Shown here piece after piece: positions 35,763 to 46,256 of a DNA stretch of 64,000 bases. The position numbers were made by a program, and so were the translations under genes. Source of the stretch: Treponema vincentii (GTDB lineage Bacteria; Spirochaetota; Spirochaetia; Treponematales; Treponemataceae); contig NZ_CP050497.1 in assembly GCF_018336815.1 (NCBI RefSeq), positions 124,001 to 188,000 of the forward strand, written 5' to 3'. How positions within the stretch are numbered: position 1 is the first letter of the stretch; every line of letters begins with the position of its first letter. Below the pieces are notes generated by a model that was not told where the DNA came from, did no database searches, and was given only the letters and a program-made list of their open reading frames with translations.

Positions 35763-37658
35763 ATGAATTTTCGTTATTCGGACTATGACGTGATTGTCGT
35801 CGGCGGGGGACACGCAGGCATCGAAGCCTCGCTCGCCGCCGCACGAATGGGTGCGCAAACCCTTCTTATTACACAAACAGTTGATACTATCGGCAGAATG
35901 TCCTGCAACCCCTCGATTGGGGGCGTTTCCAAAGGTAACATCGTGCGGGAAATAGATGCGCTCGGCGGCGAGATGGGAAAACTCGCCGATGCGTGTATGA
36001 TTCAATACCGCCTGCTTAACAAAAGCCGCGGGCCGGCAGTGCAGTCGCCCCGCATTCAGGCGGATAAATTCCTATATGCGCAGACCGCGCAGTACACCCT
36101 CGAAAAAGAAAAAAATCTCCATATTTACCAAGATACGGTTGTTGATGTCATCTCCTCGCAGACTGCGGAAAGCGGGCTTGTGGAAAACGGCAGCATACAG
36201 GCGGTACTGACGGCGCGCGGCCGAACAATTTCCGCACAAGCGGTAGTGCTCACCACCGGCACCTTTATGGAAGGGAAAATCTACATCGGCGAGTTCGAAG
36301 CGGAAGAAGGCCGCCTCGGTGAAAAAGCGGCGATCGGGCTTGGCGCCGCCCTTGCGCGCAAGGGCTTCACGATGAGTAGGCTCAAAACCGGTACCCCCTG
36401 CCGCGTATTACGGAAATCCGTCGATCTTTCTCAGCTGGAAATACAAGAAGCAGATGCAGTGATGCGCCCGTTCTCCTTCGACACGGCGGAAATATTCCGC
36501 CCTTCGGCAGTGTGCTATGTCTGCTACACCAACGAGCATACTCACGAGGTTATTCGGCAAAACTTTCATCGCTCGCCGCTTTTTTCGGGGAAAATTCACG
36601 CAACGGGCGCCCGCTACTGCCCTTCCATCGAAGACAAGGTACGGAAGTTCCCCGAACGCACGCGGCATCAGCTGTATATCGAACCGGAAGGGCTGATGAG
36701 CGATGAGCTGTACATCAACGGATTTTCGTCTTCGCTGCCGGAGGATGTGCAAGATCAAATGCTCCGCACCCTGACCGGTTTTGCTGATGCCGTGATTACC
36801 CGCCCCGCGTATGCGGTTGACTACGCAGTAGTTTCTCCGCTACAGCTGGGACCGGACTTACAAACCCGCCGGATTGCGGGGCTTTTTACCGCGGGGCAAA
36901 TCAACGGAACCTCCGGCTACGAAGAAGCGGGCGGTCAAGGCCTCATCGCCGGCATCAACGCAGCGTTGTATGCCAGAGCTTTCAACCACGCACAACCGGC
37001 AACCTACGAACCGTTTACACTCCGCCGCGACGAAGCCTACATCGGCGTAATGATCGACGACCTTATTACGCAAGGGGTCGATGAACCCTACCGGATGTTC
37101 ACCGCCCGCGCCGAATACCGGCTCAAGCTCCGGCACGATACCGCCGACGAGCGGCTCACCGAGCGCGCATACCGCATCGGCTTGCAAAAACAAAGCGCCT
37201 ATACCCGCCTACAGGAAAAACTTGTGCAGCGCGGCGAGCTTATCAAACACTGGCGGGAGTTGAAAATTACCGGCAGCATTGTGGAAGCGGAACCCGCTTT
37301 GCAGTGTCATCTCGGTAAGTCCCTCGCCGACGCGCTGCACGACCCGCTCATCCCGCTCGAGCTGATCTGCCGATGCGATCCTGCAAGCGCACAGTATTCC
37401 GAGGCAATTAAAAACGCGGCGGAACTGGAAATCCGCTATGAGCATTACATTGTCGCGCAGGATAAACGAATTGATAAAATGAAGAAGATGGAAACGAGCC
37501 GTATCCCGCCGAGCTTTAACTACGATGCGGTTTCGGGGCTTTCTACGGAATCGCTTGCACGGTTAAAGCGGGTAATGCCTGCCACAATCGGACAGGCAAG
37601 CAGAATTCCCGGCATCAGGCCTTCGGATATTATGGTTTTGATGGTCGCGATAAAATAA
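35763..37658 (+). CDS. mnmG: tRNA uridine-5-carboxymethylaminomethyl modification enzyme MnmG
   Basis: The 631-residue protein has the MnmG/GidA signature throughout: FAD-binding VVGGGHAGIEASLAAARMG, MSCNPSIGGVSKGNIVREID, RPAYAVDYAVVSPLQLGPDL, and GQINGTSGYEEAGGQGLIAG. The C-terminal segment QASRIPGIRPSDIMVLMVAI ends as in other MnmG proteins. MnmG works with the GTPase MnmE to modify wobble uridine in several tRNAs. mnmE is not adjacent. It stands alone on the plus strand, divergent from the FlK-like gene. Confidence 0.97.
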   Translation: MNFRYSDYDVIVVGGGHAGIEASLAAARMGAQTLLITQTVDTIGRMSCNPSIGGVSKGNIVREIDALGGEMGKLADACMIQYRLLNKSRGPAVQSPRIQADKFLYAQTAQYTLEKEKNLHIYQDTVVDVISSQTAESGLVENGSIQAVLTARGRTISAQAVVLTTGTFMEGKIYIGEFEAEEGRLGEKAAIGLGAALARKGFTMSRLKTGTPCRVLRKSVDLSQLEIQEADAVMRPFSFDTAEIFRPSAVCYVCYTNEHTHEVIRQNFHRSPLFSGKIHATGARYCPSIEDKVRKFPERTRHQLYIEPEGLMSDELYINGFSSSLPEDVQDQMLRTLTGFADAVITRPAYAVDYAVVSPLQLGPDLQTRRIAGLFTAGQINGTSGYEEAGGQGLIAGINAALYARAFNHAQPATYEPFTLRRDEAYIGVMIDDLITQGVDEPYRMFTARAEYRLKLRHDTADERLTERAYRIGLQKQSAYTRLQEKLVQRGELIKHWRELKITGSIVEAEPALQCHLGKSLADALHDPLIPLELICRCDPASAQYSEAIKNAAELEIRYEHYIVAQDKRIDKMKKMETSRIPPSFNYDAVSGLSTESLARLKRVMPATIGQASRIPGIRPSDIMVLMVAIK

Positions 37659-37660
37659 GA

Positions 37661-37706
37661 GTGTGTTTCTAAAAACTCAGTTAGGTTTGGAGATTTTCAA
37701 GAGAAG
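37661..37706. repeat. Dispersed CTAAAAACT-type repeat, member R4
   Basis: GTGTGTTTCTAAAAACTCAG followed by TTAGGTTTGGAGATTTTCAAG and AGAAGCA lies just after the mnmG stop. It aligns with the reverse complement of 32055-32106. Confidence 0.55.
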
Positions 37707-37733
37707 CATAAGCGGTGCATCACTTAACCACGT

Positions 37734-38627
37734 ACCGCCATCAGCATTTCTGCATCGGCGTCCGTAATCACCCCGCATTTCAGCATATCGTAGAGTTGAT
37801 CGCTATTTGTCTTTCCAAAGAACAATAGATCATCGGTACCGAGCCCTATCGGAATCCCCGCATCAATCATCTTTTTTGATGGGGTGTTCTTTTAAACTCG
37901 GTACTGCGCTCAGCATCACATTACTCATCGGGCACACATTACAACGTATTTTTCGGTCAGCTAAAAATTTCAACACCGAATCGTCGGAAGCGGCTCCGAT
38001 ACCGTGCTGCACTTCATCCAAATTAAAAAACTCAACAAATTTACGAACGGATTTTGCATCGGAAAATTCTCCGATGTGCGCTTTCTTTTTGATGTTATGC
38101 TTTTCGGCCAGTTTAAAGATATAGTCAAAATCCTCAATGCCTTCAAATACTTCGGGGCCGTATAAATCGACATTCTTAAACACCTTACTTCCAAAAAGCG
38201 GATATACCCATGTACGAATAAAATTACGATCGAGCGTTTTGGGAATGCCAACCTCGGGGCGTATTTCAATTTGCTTTTTATATTTTGCCACAAGCTCCGA
38301 AATGTCTGATAAAAACTTATCAATATTGTTATCGTAATGTTTTATAAAACCGATATCAATTGATGTTTCAAGCCATACAACATTATCGGCAATCGCATCC
38401 TGTATAGACATTTCAAAAAGGGCTTTGACGTCTTTTGCCGTTTTACAGCGCGGACGAGTATAAGCGCCGATTACTTGGTGCATTTCATCAAGACCTGCCA
38501 TTTTGCGGGGAAAATTTGGAATGATTACGCCCGCCCAATGCTTGTAACGTTCGTATTTCATACTCAAATTGAGATGATTATGCGTATCCGACTTCGGTCG
38601 CGATTTTAAATACTCAAGATCTTTCAT
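37734..38627 (-). CDS. Adenosine deaminase-like metallohydrolase, frameshifted
   Basis: The protein begins [20 protein letters not shown], with the THNH metal ligands of the adenosine-deaminase superfamily. It continues through [30 protein letters not shown] (HxGE motif) and DEVQHGIGA. The frame stops after HPIKKDD at the T6 run 37872-37877. With one A fewer it continues [20 protein letters not shown], supplying the final metal-binding Asp pair, to a stop at 37734-37736, about 297 residues. This is slightly short for adenosine deaminase (about 340), so the substrate may be adenosine or a related purine. deoC upstream on the same strand suggests nucleoside salvage. Confidence 0.83.
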
Positions 38628-38766
38628 TCTAAAACCCTTTTTGCGCCTCTACTGGTATCCGACATATATTCCGACAAACCGACAGTGTAATTATCGGTGA
38701 ATATCGAAAAATCTTAAATCTGACAGCCTTACTGCATTATACAGCAAAATATCCATTAACGGCGAT

Positions 38767-39414
38767 TTATCCTTTGATAATTTTAATACCGCTGCTGGTG
38801 CCAATCCTTGAACACCCTGCTTCTATATATTTAAGGGCATCCTCGCGGCTGCGGATACCGCCGGACGCCTTAATCTTTGTATCTTTTTTGAGGTATTTTT
38901 TAAATAATGCAATATCCTCAAGCGCTGCCCCGCGTGAACCGTAACCGGTAGACGTTTTAATAAAATCAGCTCCGGCTTGTTCAACCGCAGCGCAGACATT
39001 TGCAATATCCTTTTCGGACAGATAACACGTCTCCACGATTACCTTTAAATGAGCTTTCTTTGCATGGCAGATAGAAGCAAGTGCAGCGATTTCTTTTTCA
39101 ACATAGCCGGTGTTGCCCTCAAGCAGTTTCCCGATATTAATAACCATATCGATTTCATCGGCACCGTCTTTCAAAGCCTGCTCGGTTTCGGCGCACTTTA
39201 CTTCGGTGGTCTGTGTTCCAAACGGGAATCCGATAACGCTGCACGTCATCACATCGGAACCGGCAAGTTCCTTTTTGACCAATGCGACATTGCAAGGATT
39301 CACACACACTGAAGCAAAATGATACTCCTTCGCTTCCTTACACAATGCAATAATTTCCGATTCTACGGCATTCGGCTTTAATAAAGTATGATCGATATAC
39401 TTATTCAACTCCAT
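38767..39414 (-). CDS. deoC: Deoxyribose-phosphate aldolase
   Basis: The 215-residue class I aldolase shows [66 protein letters not shown] and the Schiff-base Lys in [14 protein letters not shown], then [20 protein letters not shown]. All known catalytic residues are present. It splits deoxyribose-5-phosphate into glyceraldehyde-3-phosphate and acetaldehyde. AGGAGAAAAAA precedes the ATG. It is upstream of the adenosine-deaminase-like gene (139-nt gap), which fits nucleoside use as carbon source. Confidence 0.97.
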   Translation of the reverse strand: MELNKYIDHTLLKPNAVESEIIALCKEAKEYHFASVCVNPCNVALVKKELAGSDVMTCSVIGFPFGTQTTEVKCAETEQALKDGADEIDMVINIGKLLEGNTGYVEKEIAALASICHAKKAHLKVIVETCYLSEKDIANVCAAVEQAGADFIKTSTGYGSRGAALEDIALFKKYLKKDTKIKASGGIRSREDALKYIEAGCSRIGTSSGIKIIKG

Positions 39415-39430
39415 TTTTTTCTCCTAAAAA

Positions 39431-39488
39431 TAATAGGGAACTTCTAAAAACTTCAGTTTTTAGAGGTTTTCCTTAGATGTAATTTGCG
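39431..39488. repeat. Dispersed CTAAAAACT-type repeat, member R2
   Basis: CTTCTAAAAACT (39441-39452) and AGTTTTTAGAGG (39455-39466) form a stem with a 2-nt gap, followed by TTTTCCTTAGATGTAATTTG. Closest relative is R1 at 35221-35277. Confidence 0.65.
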
Positions 39489-39501
39489 ACATCTCTTTAG
39501 C

Positions 39502-42500
39502 TTATGATAAGTTAGGCAACACCGCCGACATATTCGCCATTAATTGTTCCAATTCTTGTCTTACTCTTGTTCCCAATTCTTGATCCGGCAAGTCAATACT
39601 TAAATCACGTAAATAACTCAGCAGTTTAAATACTGCCGCATCATTATACGGCTGCGGTTCACTCACTACACTACAAGCCTGCTTAATAAGGTTCGCACGT
39701 TCTTTAAGCCCCAGTTCGCCCGATAACCGAGCAATAATATAATAAATCTGTATTCGTTCACTGCTGTTAAGAAAAATTTCAAGTTCTTCCTGCGGAAGAT
39801 AGATAGCTAAATCGCGCAAATACAAGAACAACTGAGCAAGTTGCTCGGGGTCGGTCGTATTAAGATATTGCTCAAACGAAGGAGAATCTTTAATCTGATG
39901 TTTTGCGTGACACCACAAAAGGTTTTGCTGTTCTTGATCAAGAACAAACGGCACTTGGTTATCGCTCGGCTCACATTCTGCCTCGTTCTCCGAATCCTCG
40001 GACACCGAATCTTCGGTAGCAGCATCTTCACCATTATCAACGATAATTTCGGGATTGTCTTCGTGAGCGAAATCAGGTTGAACATCTACAGCTTCTGCTT
40101 CCGTTGCTTCTTCCGTAACCGCTTCTGCAGGGTCTTTGTCCGTCATCTCAACTATCGGAACAGTGTCGGTTTCAAGCGAAATTGCTTGATTTTCTTCGTC
40201 ACCGAAAATATCTTCTTCCGAAGTTTCGACAACCTGAACATTATCGTCATTCACCGATACATTCTCATTAACCGGTTCACAATCTTTTTTCCATCTCAGG
40301 GAAAGATTCTTGCGTTTCGGCAATCTGTAAACCTTCTTCTTCTTCTTCTTCTGCTGCTGCTGCTGTTGCTTCAGCTTCTCCTGCTGTTGTTACTGCGACG
40401 GGGCACTCTTCTGCGGCAGCTTCCGTTGCTGCTGCTTGGGGTATTTCCTCCGGTTCTTGCAATGCTTGCGGTTCCGATTGAACCGACTGATCCTCAGGTT
40501 CTTCTTTTGGAGCAACCGGTTGAAGCGGCATTTTACGGCTCAGGTTTTCAGCAATTCTTTCAGCTAAAACCTCGACGACTTGCACATAGCGATTCTCATC
40601 AAACTGCTTATCGATATCCGAAATAATATCCTGCAAAAAACCTATGCTGGTACCGCGGCTATCTATTTCTTTTAATCTTTTCTGCGTCGCTTCGTCACGA
40701 ATAAGGTTTTGCAACTTTTGCAACGCTTGTGCATTTTTTTGCGAAATGCCGCCTACATCAAGGGCGGTGTTGTTTTCAGAATGATCCGGATTAAGATACA
40801 GTTCATCGACAGGTGAAGCAACTGTCTCATTGGCGGCTGCGCCTCCTTGACCATTCGGTAAGCTGCTGTTTATTTGCGGGGCACCACCGATGCTGCTCCC
40901 TGATGCTGCAGCAAGACTCGCAGCATCAAAATTTCCGGCGCCGAACGCATGGGGTGCAGACACCGCACGGGAATAAGCTGGAAATGCGGACAGACCGGAT
41001 ATATCCGATTGTTGAGCGCCAATCAACTGGATACCGTCAATAGAAGTATCATCTTTCTCCGGCGGAAGTTCCTTTACCTCTTCAGTCCCTTCGATGAGCA
41101 TTTCAAACGGGAGCTCCCGTTCGGACATTGATATGTCTCGCAATGAAGGAATATTTTGTTTCGGATCCGGATTCAATTCTGCCGGAGAAATATAAAGATG
41201 TGAATCATCGGATTTTAGCTGTTCAAGGTTTTTGGTTAACAATGGATCGGCTATATAGTTTTCTGCAGCCTGCTCATAGAGATCGAGCGAGGCGGACATA
41301 TCTTGTTCAGGTTCGTCCGATTCGGAGCCGCTCTGCATATTAAGAATCTCATTTGCCGTTTTTAAAGCCTCAAGCGTATCTCCCCGTTTTTGAAATAACC
41401 GAGAAAGAGCGGAGTGGGCTTCAATAGCATTCGGTTTTAACTCAAGCACTTTCTGATATTCTTGATACGCTGCCTGAGGATTATTTAGCAATTCTTCAGC
41501 TTTGCCTAATGCCATCAATGCAGAAATATCGTTCGGCTTTTGCCTCAAGAAAAGTTTAAGCTGCTCCTTAGCTGCTTCATATTTATGCGCCAAAAGGTAT
41601 TGTTCGGCAAGTTCTTGGCGGAACTCTATCGCGGATGGCGCTGTTGTTAATATTTGTTTGAATGTCTCTTCAGCTTGTTCAAGCTCGCCGGTAAGGGCAT
41701 ACAGTTGTCCCCGCAGCTTGAGTGCGTTAAGGCTGTTACTGTGTTCCGTGTCCAACCGTCCAAAAAGCTCATGGGCTTTTGCATAATCTTTCGCATACAT
41801 GCACATTTGAATGGCTTTAAGCCGTAATGCATGATTGTCGGCATTTACCGGAGCAGCTTCTGCAGCAAGTAAGATCGAAAGCGCTTCGTTATACCGCTGT
41901 CTTTTTTCTAAAAGAGCCGTTAAGGCAAGTGCAGCAGGGGCGTATCCGGGATCAATCGTCAAAGCATCGTAATAATATTGTTCAGCTTCCTGCTGAAGTT
42001 GCTTCTTTTCAAAAAGATACCCGAGCTCCGTATAAATCGGGGCGTTTTCACCGGTTACACGAAGCAGCGATCGATAGGTATTCAGTGCATCATCAAGTTT
42101 ATCCAACCCTAAATACGCAGCAGCAATCCCCGCCAATACTTCTGCCCACGCAGGATTAACACGAAGTACCGAGTTATAATATACAATCGCTTCTTCATAT
42201 CGCTTTTCTTGGCGTAAAAGTTCGGCAAGGTGGAAATTTAAATAGGGATGATTAGCGTCTACACGAATACCTTGTTTATATATTTCAATCGCTTTATCCG
42301 TTTCACCGGTTAGAACATACAGATTACCAAGCCGGTCATACGCATGAGCATGGTCGGGTTTAAGTTCTATCGCACGCAAAAAATATCCGGCAGCTTTCGC
42401 ATAATCCCCCATCTTTTTGTAGGTCTTTGCAAAGCTATACAGCACCTCATTGGTATCACCGCCGGCATCTCTTGCTTTTTGCAATATGTTAAGCGCATCT

Positions 42501-42784
42501 TCATAGCGGCATAGATGCCGATAAACACGTCCGATGCTCAGCATAAGGTGCAGATTGTCAGGTTCGCGCTCATATAACCGAAGATAGGCTTCCAACGAGC
42601 GTTCAGAGTTACCTTCATCCCCATAGATACGCGCCAATAAGTTTTCGATTTTTTCCTTATCTTCCGGCGATATATCAGGACGTTTGGTGAGCACATTGGT
42701 CAATAACCGTTCGGCATATTCAAAATCTTGAGTAATTAAAGCTGAATTTGCACGTTCAAAGATAAAATCAAGTGACTCCGACAT
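39502..42784 (-). CDS. Large TPR-repeat protein, frameshifted
   Basis: The ATG at 42784 (MSESLDFIFERANSALITQD), preceded by GAGGAAC, opens about 12 tandem TPR units over residues 1-480 (for example LHLMLSIGRVYRHLCRYEDA, KPDHAHAYDRLGNLYVLTGE). A long low-complexity region follows with Ala/Glu runs. The frame breaks at the T6 run 40285-40290. One A fewer gives PEMEKDCEPVNENVSVND and a further 260 acidic residues to 39502, about 1094 residues in all. No signal peptide. The TPR stack suggests a protein scaffold, and the acidic C-terminus may end in a small helical domain (ELEIFLNSSERIQIYYIIAR). Partners are unknown. Confidence 0.8.
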
Positions 42785-42801
42785 AGTTCCTCTACAAACC
42801 G

Positions 42802-44301
42802 TTATTCCTTCCGCGGCCTTGCCCATACTTCTTGAGAAAACGCCCCTACCCGCGTACCGACCTCATCATCATAGGCGGCAACGGCAAAAAAATAAATTTT
42901 ACCATTATGCAAATTCGGTATGCGATAAGAAAGAACCTTACCCACATTCAGTGGCGAACCCGCCGAAAAATATTCTCCACGGCGCTCGCCGTAATAAACC
43001 ATATAACCTTTTACATCAAAATCAATTGACGGTGTCCATGACAGCTCGATTTCGCCGTCCTTAGGCGCTGCAAATAACCGTGCTGGCGGTAGCGGCTCGG
43101 AATCTTTTTCATATTCAAGGCTGATGGAATGCACAATCGGCGTTTTTTGTCCTTCCGCATCAGGGTACAGATTTCCTGCAATTTGAAAGAATCGTCCTTG
43201 CATTCCCGTAATTGCCTGTCCGCTGTGTACGGGTTTCCATGCAGGCTCCGTATCCGTCCATGCGTAACGGTTCTCTCCGGATCGAATAAAGAACACTGCG
43301 TCCGTTTGTACCGGCGTGTCCACAGAAACAGTCAACATCTTTGCTTCGGACAGAGAACCGCCTGAATCAATAATCAGAGATTCAAAACGACCGCCGTTAA
43401 GGTGATACCGGTCAAATAGCGCTGTCTGCTCGGCAAAAGTCGGCGGTTCGACAAACCGTTTGGTTACCCTCATCTCATCAAGCATTCCCGAATAATGCAC
43501 ACCGATTGAAAGATCAGCCGCATTCCCCATTTTTGACAATAAAACGGCATCGCTTTCCCGCCCATTCTCGGTAATGTAGACGATGTTCTCTGTATGCCCG
43601 TTCATCCGGTACTCCAACAGCCCGATTTCTTCATCATACGTAATCAAATGGTGTGACCATTGCGAAGGAATTAAATTAGTGCGCCCCCTCAGCTGAATAG
43701 GAATACCGTTATTGTATTTATCTTGCCAAATATTAAAAAAATCCCATTGCAACTTATTCTGAATGATCTGTGCGATAATGTGTTGGTCGGTTAGGCGTTC
43801 GCTTTCAAAATATGAGGAATACCATTGGAGAATAATACTCCCGTTTTCGGTAACCGACGGCGCAATCCAAAATTCAATCGTAAACGAACCGGCAGAACTT
43901 TCACCTCCGAAAAAAGATCCTTTTTGAGGCTTTAAAACCAAACCGGCTGTTTTTACATGAGGACTGCACATTGCAGCGCCAGCGCCGAGCTTTGCTTGTT
44001 CAGCGCCTGCAAAACGCATATTCGAGGAGACAACCGTATAGGAGCTGGTCTCTTCTATAATAGAGGGAGAATCGAAATTAAGGTAAAGATCGGTTTCCTG
44101 CGTTATCTTTGGGACACTGCTGCTGAGCGAAATACCGGGATTCCCGTACTTTCCCGGACACATCTGTATATTTTCCGTATACTGCAGCATTCCCCACCCA
44201 TGCTTTCCGCCTAATTCAAATACAGCATTACCGGTAAACGAAGCAGTAAGAATGCTTGAGAAAAAAAATAGCACTGAAAAAAATTTTTTCGTACACATCA
44301 T
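42802..44301 (-). CDS. Exported LamG/concanavalin-like and fibronectin type III protein
   Basis: The ATG at 44301 starts a signal peptide (MMCTKKFFSVLFFFSSILTA), giving 499 residues. A TTG extension upstream is less likely. Residues about 140-290 resemble a LamG/concanavalin A-like domain (GSFTIEFWIAPSVTENGSII, QWSHHLITYDEEIGLLEYRM, SGMLDEMRVTKRFVEPP). The C-terminal 85 residues form a fibronectin type III domain (PPARLFAAPKDGEIELSWTP, KGYMVYYGERRGEYF, IYFFAVAAYDD). It is likely surface or periplasmic, possibly binding glycans or host matrix. The mRNA may be leaderless (GATAAT seven bases before the ATG, poor -35). It lies 17 nt upstream of the TPR gene. Confidence 0.72.
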   Translation of the reverse strand: MMCTKKFFSVLFFFSSILTASFTGNAVFELGGKHGWGMLQYTENIQMCPGKYGNPGISLSSSVPKITQETDLYLNFDSPSIIEETSSYTVVSSNMRFAGAEQAKLGAGAAMCSPHVKTAGLVLKPQKGSFFGGESSAGSFTIEFWIAPSVTENGSIILQWYSSYFESERLTDQHIIAQIIQNKLQWDFFNIWQDKYNNGIPIQLRGRTNLIPSQWSHHLITYDEEIGLLEYRMNGHTENIVYITENGRESDAVLLSKMGNAADLSIGVHYSGMLDEMRVTKRFVEPPTFAEQTALFDRYHLNGGRFESLIIDSGGSLSEAKMLTVSVDTPVQTDAVFFIRSGENRYAWTDTEPAWKPVHSGQAITGMQGRFFQIAGNLYPDAEGQKTPIVHSISLEYEKDSEPLPPARLFAAPKDGEIELSWTPSIDFDVKGYMVYYGERRGEYFSAGSPLNVGKVLSYRIPNLHNGKIYFFAVAAYDDEVGTRVGAFSQEVWARPRKE

Positions 44302-44375
44302 CGTCTTAATTATCGGATAAAAGTATATATCATTTAAGAAAGTTTTAATAGACAAGATAATTATAGCAGTTACTT

Positions 44376-45989
44376 TTACGCTTTCGTTATCTTAGGTAAA
44401 ACAATGATGCCGCCGATAAATACAACTAAAACAGCGATCCATGCGGAAAGAATATTCATAAAGATTCCACCGGTGATAAAACCTGCTAACGAACACGTTG
44501 CAACAAAAAGCGCATACGGCATCTGTGTTGCGACATGCTCCAAATGCGGGCAAGCTGCCCCCGTAGAGGATAAAATTGTAGTATCTGAAATAGGGGATGC
44601 ATGATCACCGAAAACAGCCCCACCGAGGACGGCCGAAATACAGATGAAGACGGCGTTGAGCGCGGTATTTTGCGCTAATCCGGCGTTTTCCGTTAACCCG
44701 ACAGCTATCGGCATAATAATCGGGATCATAATACCGAAAGTTCCCCAACTGGTGCCGGTTGCAAATGCAATAACTGCTGACAACGCAAAGACGATAGCAG
44801 GAAGTATCCACAACGGGAAAGAGCTGCTGACAACCAGTTTGGAAAGGTAACGTCCCAGTCCCAAACCGCCGTCTGCAGGAGATGAGCGTATGACCGCTCC
44901 GATTGACCACGCCATCGTCAAAATAATAAGAGCGGGAACCATAGACTTTATACCGTCGCGGACAGCTTCGCTTGCTTCTTTTAGATTCATAAGGCGGCGT
45001 GCAAGATAGTAAACGTATGTAACGGTTAAAGTAAAAATAATGGCATAAAAAAGCGCATAGGATGAATCGGTATTGATAAAAGCGTCGCGGAGACTCATCG
45101 ATGCGGCTGCTTGTGATATATTGGTAATTGTGGAGCCGTCTATGGCATTGATCCACGAAACGGCGGGGAAAAAGACAATAGCAAAAACAATAAGGAGCAA
45201 AATGGGCAGCAGCATATCGATCGGCTTTGCGAGAGTTGTTTGCTCTTCGGGGACATCGCCGGAGATAACCCCGTAGACTTCTTCGTTCCAGAGGAGACCG
45301 GAAGTTCTTGCTAAGTTCTCTGATCTTTTCATAGCGCCAAAATCCGTTTTAAAAAAGATGATGACAAGAATCATCAGAATCGTTGTGAGCGCGTAAAGGT
45401 TGTACGGAATAGCGCGGATAAAAAATTCAAAATCGCTCATGCCTAGTTTACTGAATCCTTCGGAATTTCTTACGATAGACATAACGGTAACAACCCAGCT
45501 TGAAACAGGCGCTAAAATACATATCGGAGCTGCGGTGGAATCCAAAATATATGCGAGCTTTGCACGCGGAACCTTATGCTGATCATTTATCGGACGCATA
45601 ACGGTTCCGACGGTTAAAGAGTTAAAATAGTCATCGATAAAAACGATTAACCCGAATATAAACGTTGCAAACTGAGAAGCTGTTCCGTTTTTCAGTTTTT
45701 TGGACATCCATAAACCAAATGCCTGTGCCGCCCCCGTTTTTGACAACATACCGACCAGTGCGCCGAGTAATCCGCAGAATAGGAAGATGCGGATATTCCA
45801 ACCGTCTGCTAAAGAACCTGCAAGTAAATCCGTTACTTGCATAAGCGCCGCAGCAGGATTTCCACCGGCAACGATTAGACAGCCGGATAATATCCCCAAG
45901 AAAAGCGAGACAATAACATCTTTTGTGATGAAGGCAAGCGCAATAGTTAAAACGGGAGGGATAATACCCCACAGTCCAAAGTGATCCAT
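44376..45989 (-). CDS. nhaC: NhaC-family Na+/H+ antiporter
   Basis: The 537-residue membrane protein has 11 or 12 hydrophobic helices and typical NhaC segments: WGIIPPVLTIALAFITKDVI, FIDDYFNSLTVGTVMRPIND, KLAYILDSTAAPICILAPVS, AFATGTSWGTFGIMIPIIMP, and VFGDHASPISDTTILSSTGA. Conserved acidic and Ser/Thr residues of the ion path are present. It would exchange Na+ (or malate/lactate in related carriers) for protons in the inner membrane. GGAG lies 13 nt before the ATG, somewhat far. It is divergent from the cNMP/GGDEF gene pair. Confidence 0.9.
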   Translation of the reverse strand: MDHFGLWGIIPPVLTIALAFITKDVIVSLFLGILSGCLIVAGGNPAAALMQVTDLLAGSLADGWNIRIFLFCGLLGALVGMLSKTGAAQAFGLWMSKKLKNGTASQFATFIFGLIVFIDDYFNSLTVGTVMRPINDQHKVPRAKLAYILDSTAAPICILAPVSSWVVTVMSIVRNSEGFSKLGMSDFEFFIRAIPYNLYALTTILMILVIIFFKTDFGAMKRSENLARTSGLLWNEEVYGVISGDVPEEQTTLAKPIDMLLPILLLIVFAIVFFPAVSWINAIDGSTITNISQAAASMSLRDAFINTDSSYALFYAIIFTLTVTYVYYLARRLMNLKEASEAVRDGIKSMVPALIILTMAWSIGAVIRSSPADGGLGLGRYLSKLVVSSSFPLWILPAIVFALSAVIAFATGTSWGTFGIMIPIIMPIAVGLTENAGLAQNTALNAVFICISAVLGGAVFGDHASPISDTTILSSTGAACPHLEHVATQMPYALFVATCSLAGFITGGIFMNILSAWIAVLVVFIGGIIVLPKITKA

Positions 45990-46220
45990 AAAGATATAAT
46001 GCTCCTTTTTTATCAGGGTTGAGATAAGCTAAAAAAGAGAAAACCTCCAAAATCTAACCAAATGTTTAGAGATAACCGAAGAGACATTGTAGCATATATT
46101 TTATATCTGTACAGTAGGAATGGGATGCTTGGTATACTTAGTATTATAGGAATGAGTTTATAATCCATCCTACAAATTCGGAAAACATCTTTACAATCAA
46201 AAAAAATGCGTTCTTCGTTA

Positions 46221-46249
46221 ATGACTACCTGTTCGTTTTATGATATAGT
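46221..46249 (+). promoter_or_regulatory. Promoter of the first cNMP/GGDEF gene, probably leaderless
   Basis: ATGACT (46221-46226), 17-nt spacer, TATAGT (46244-46249), seven bases, ATG at 46257. This arrangement is the main reason for preferring the start at 46257 over the in-frame start at 46206, which would lie upstream of the -35. Confidence 0.6.
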
Positions 46250-46256
46250 ACAGGGT

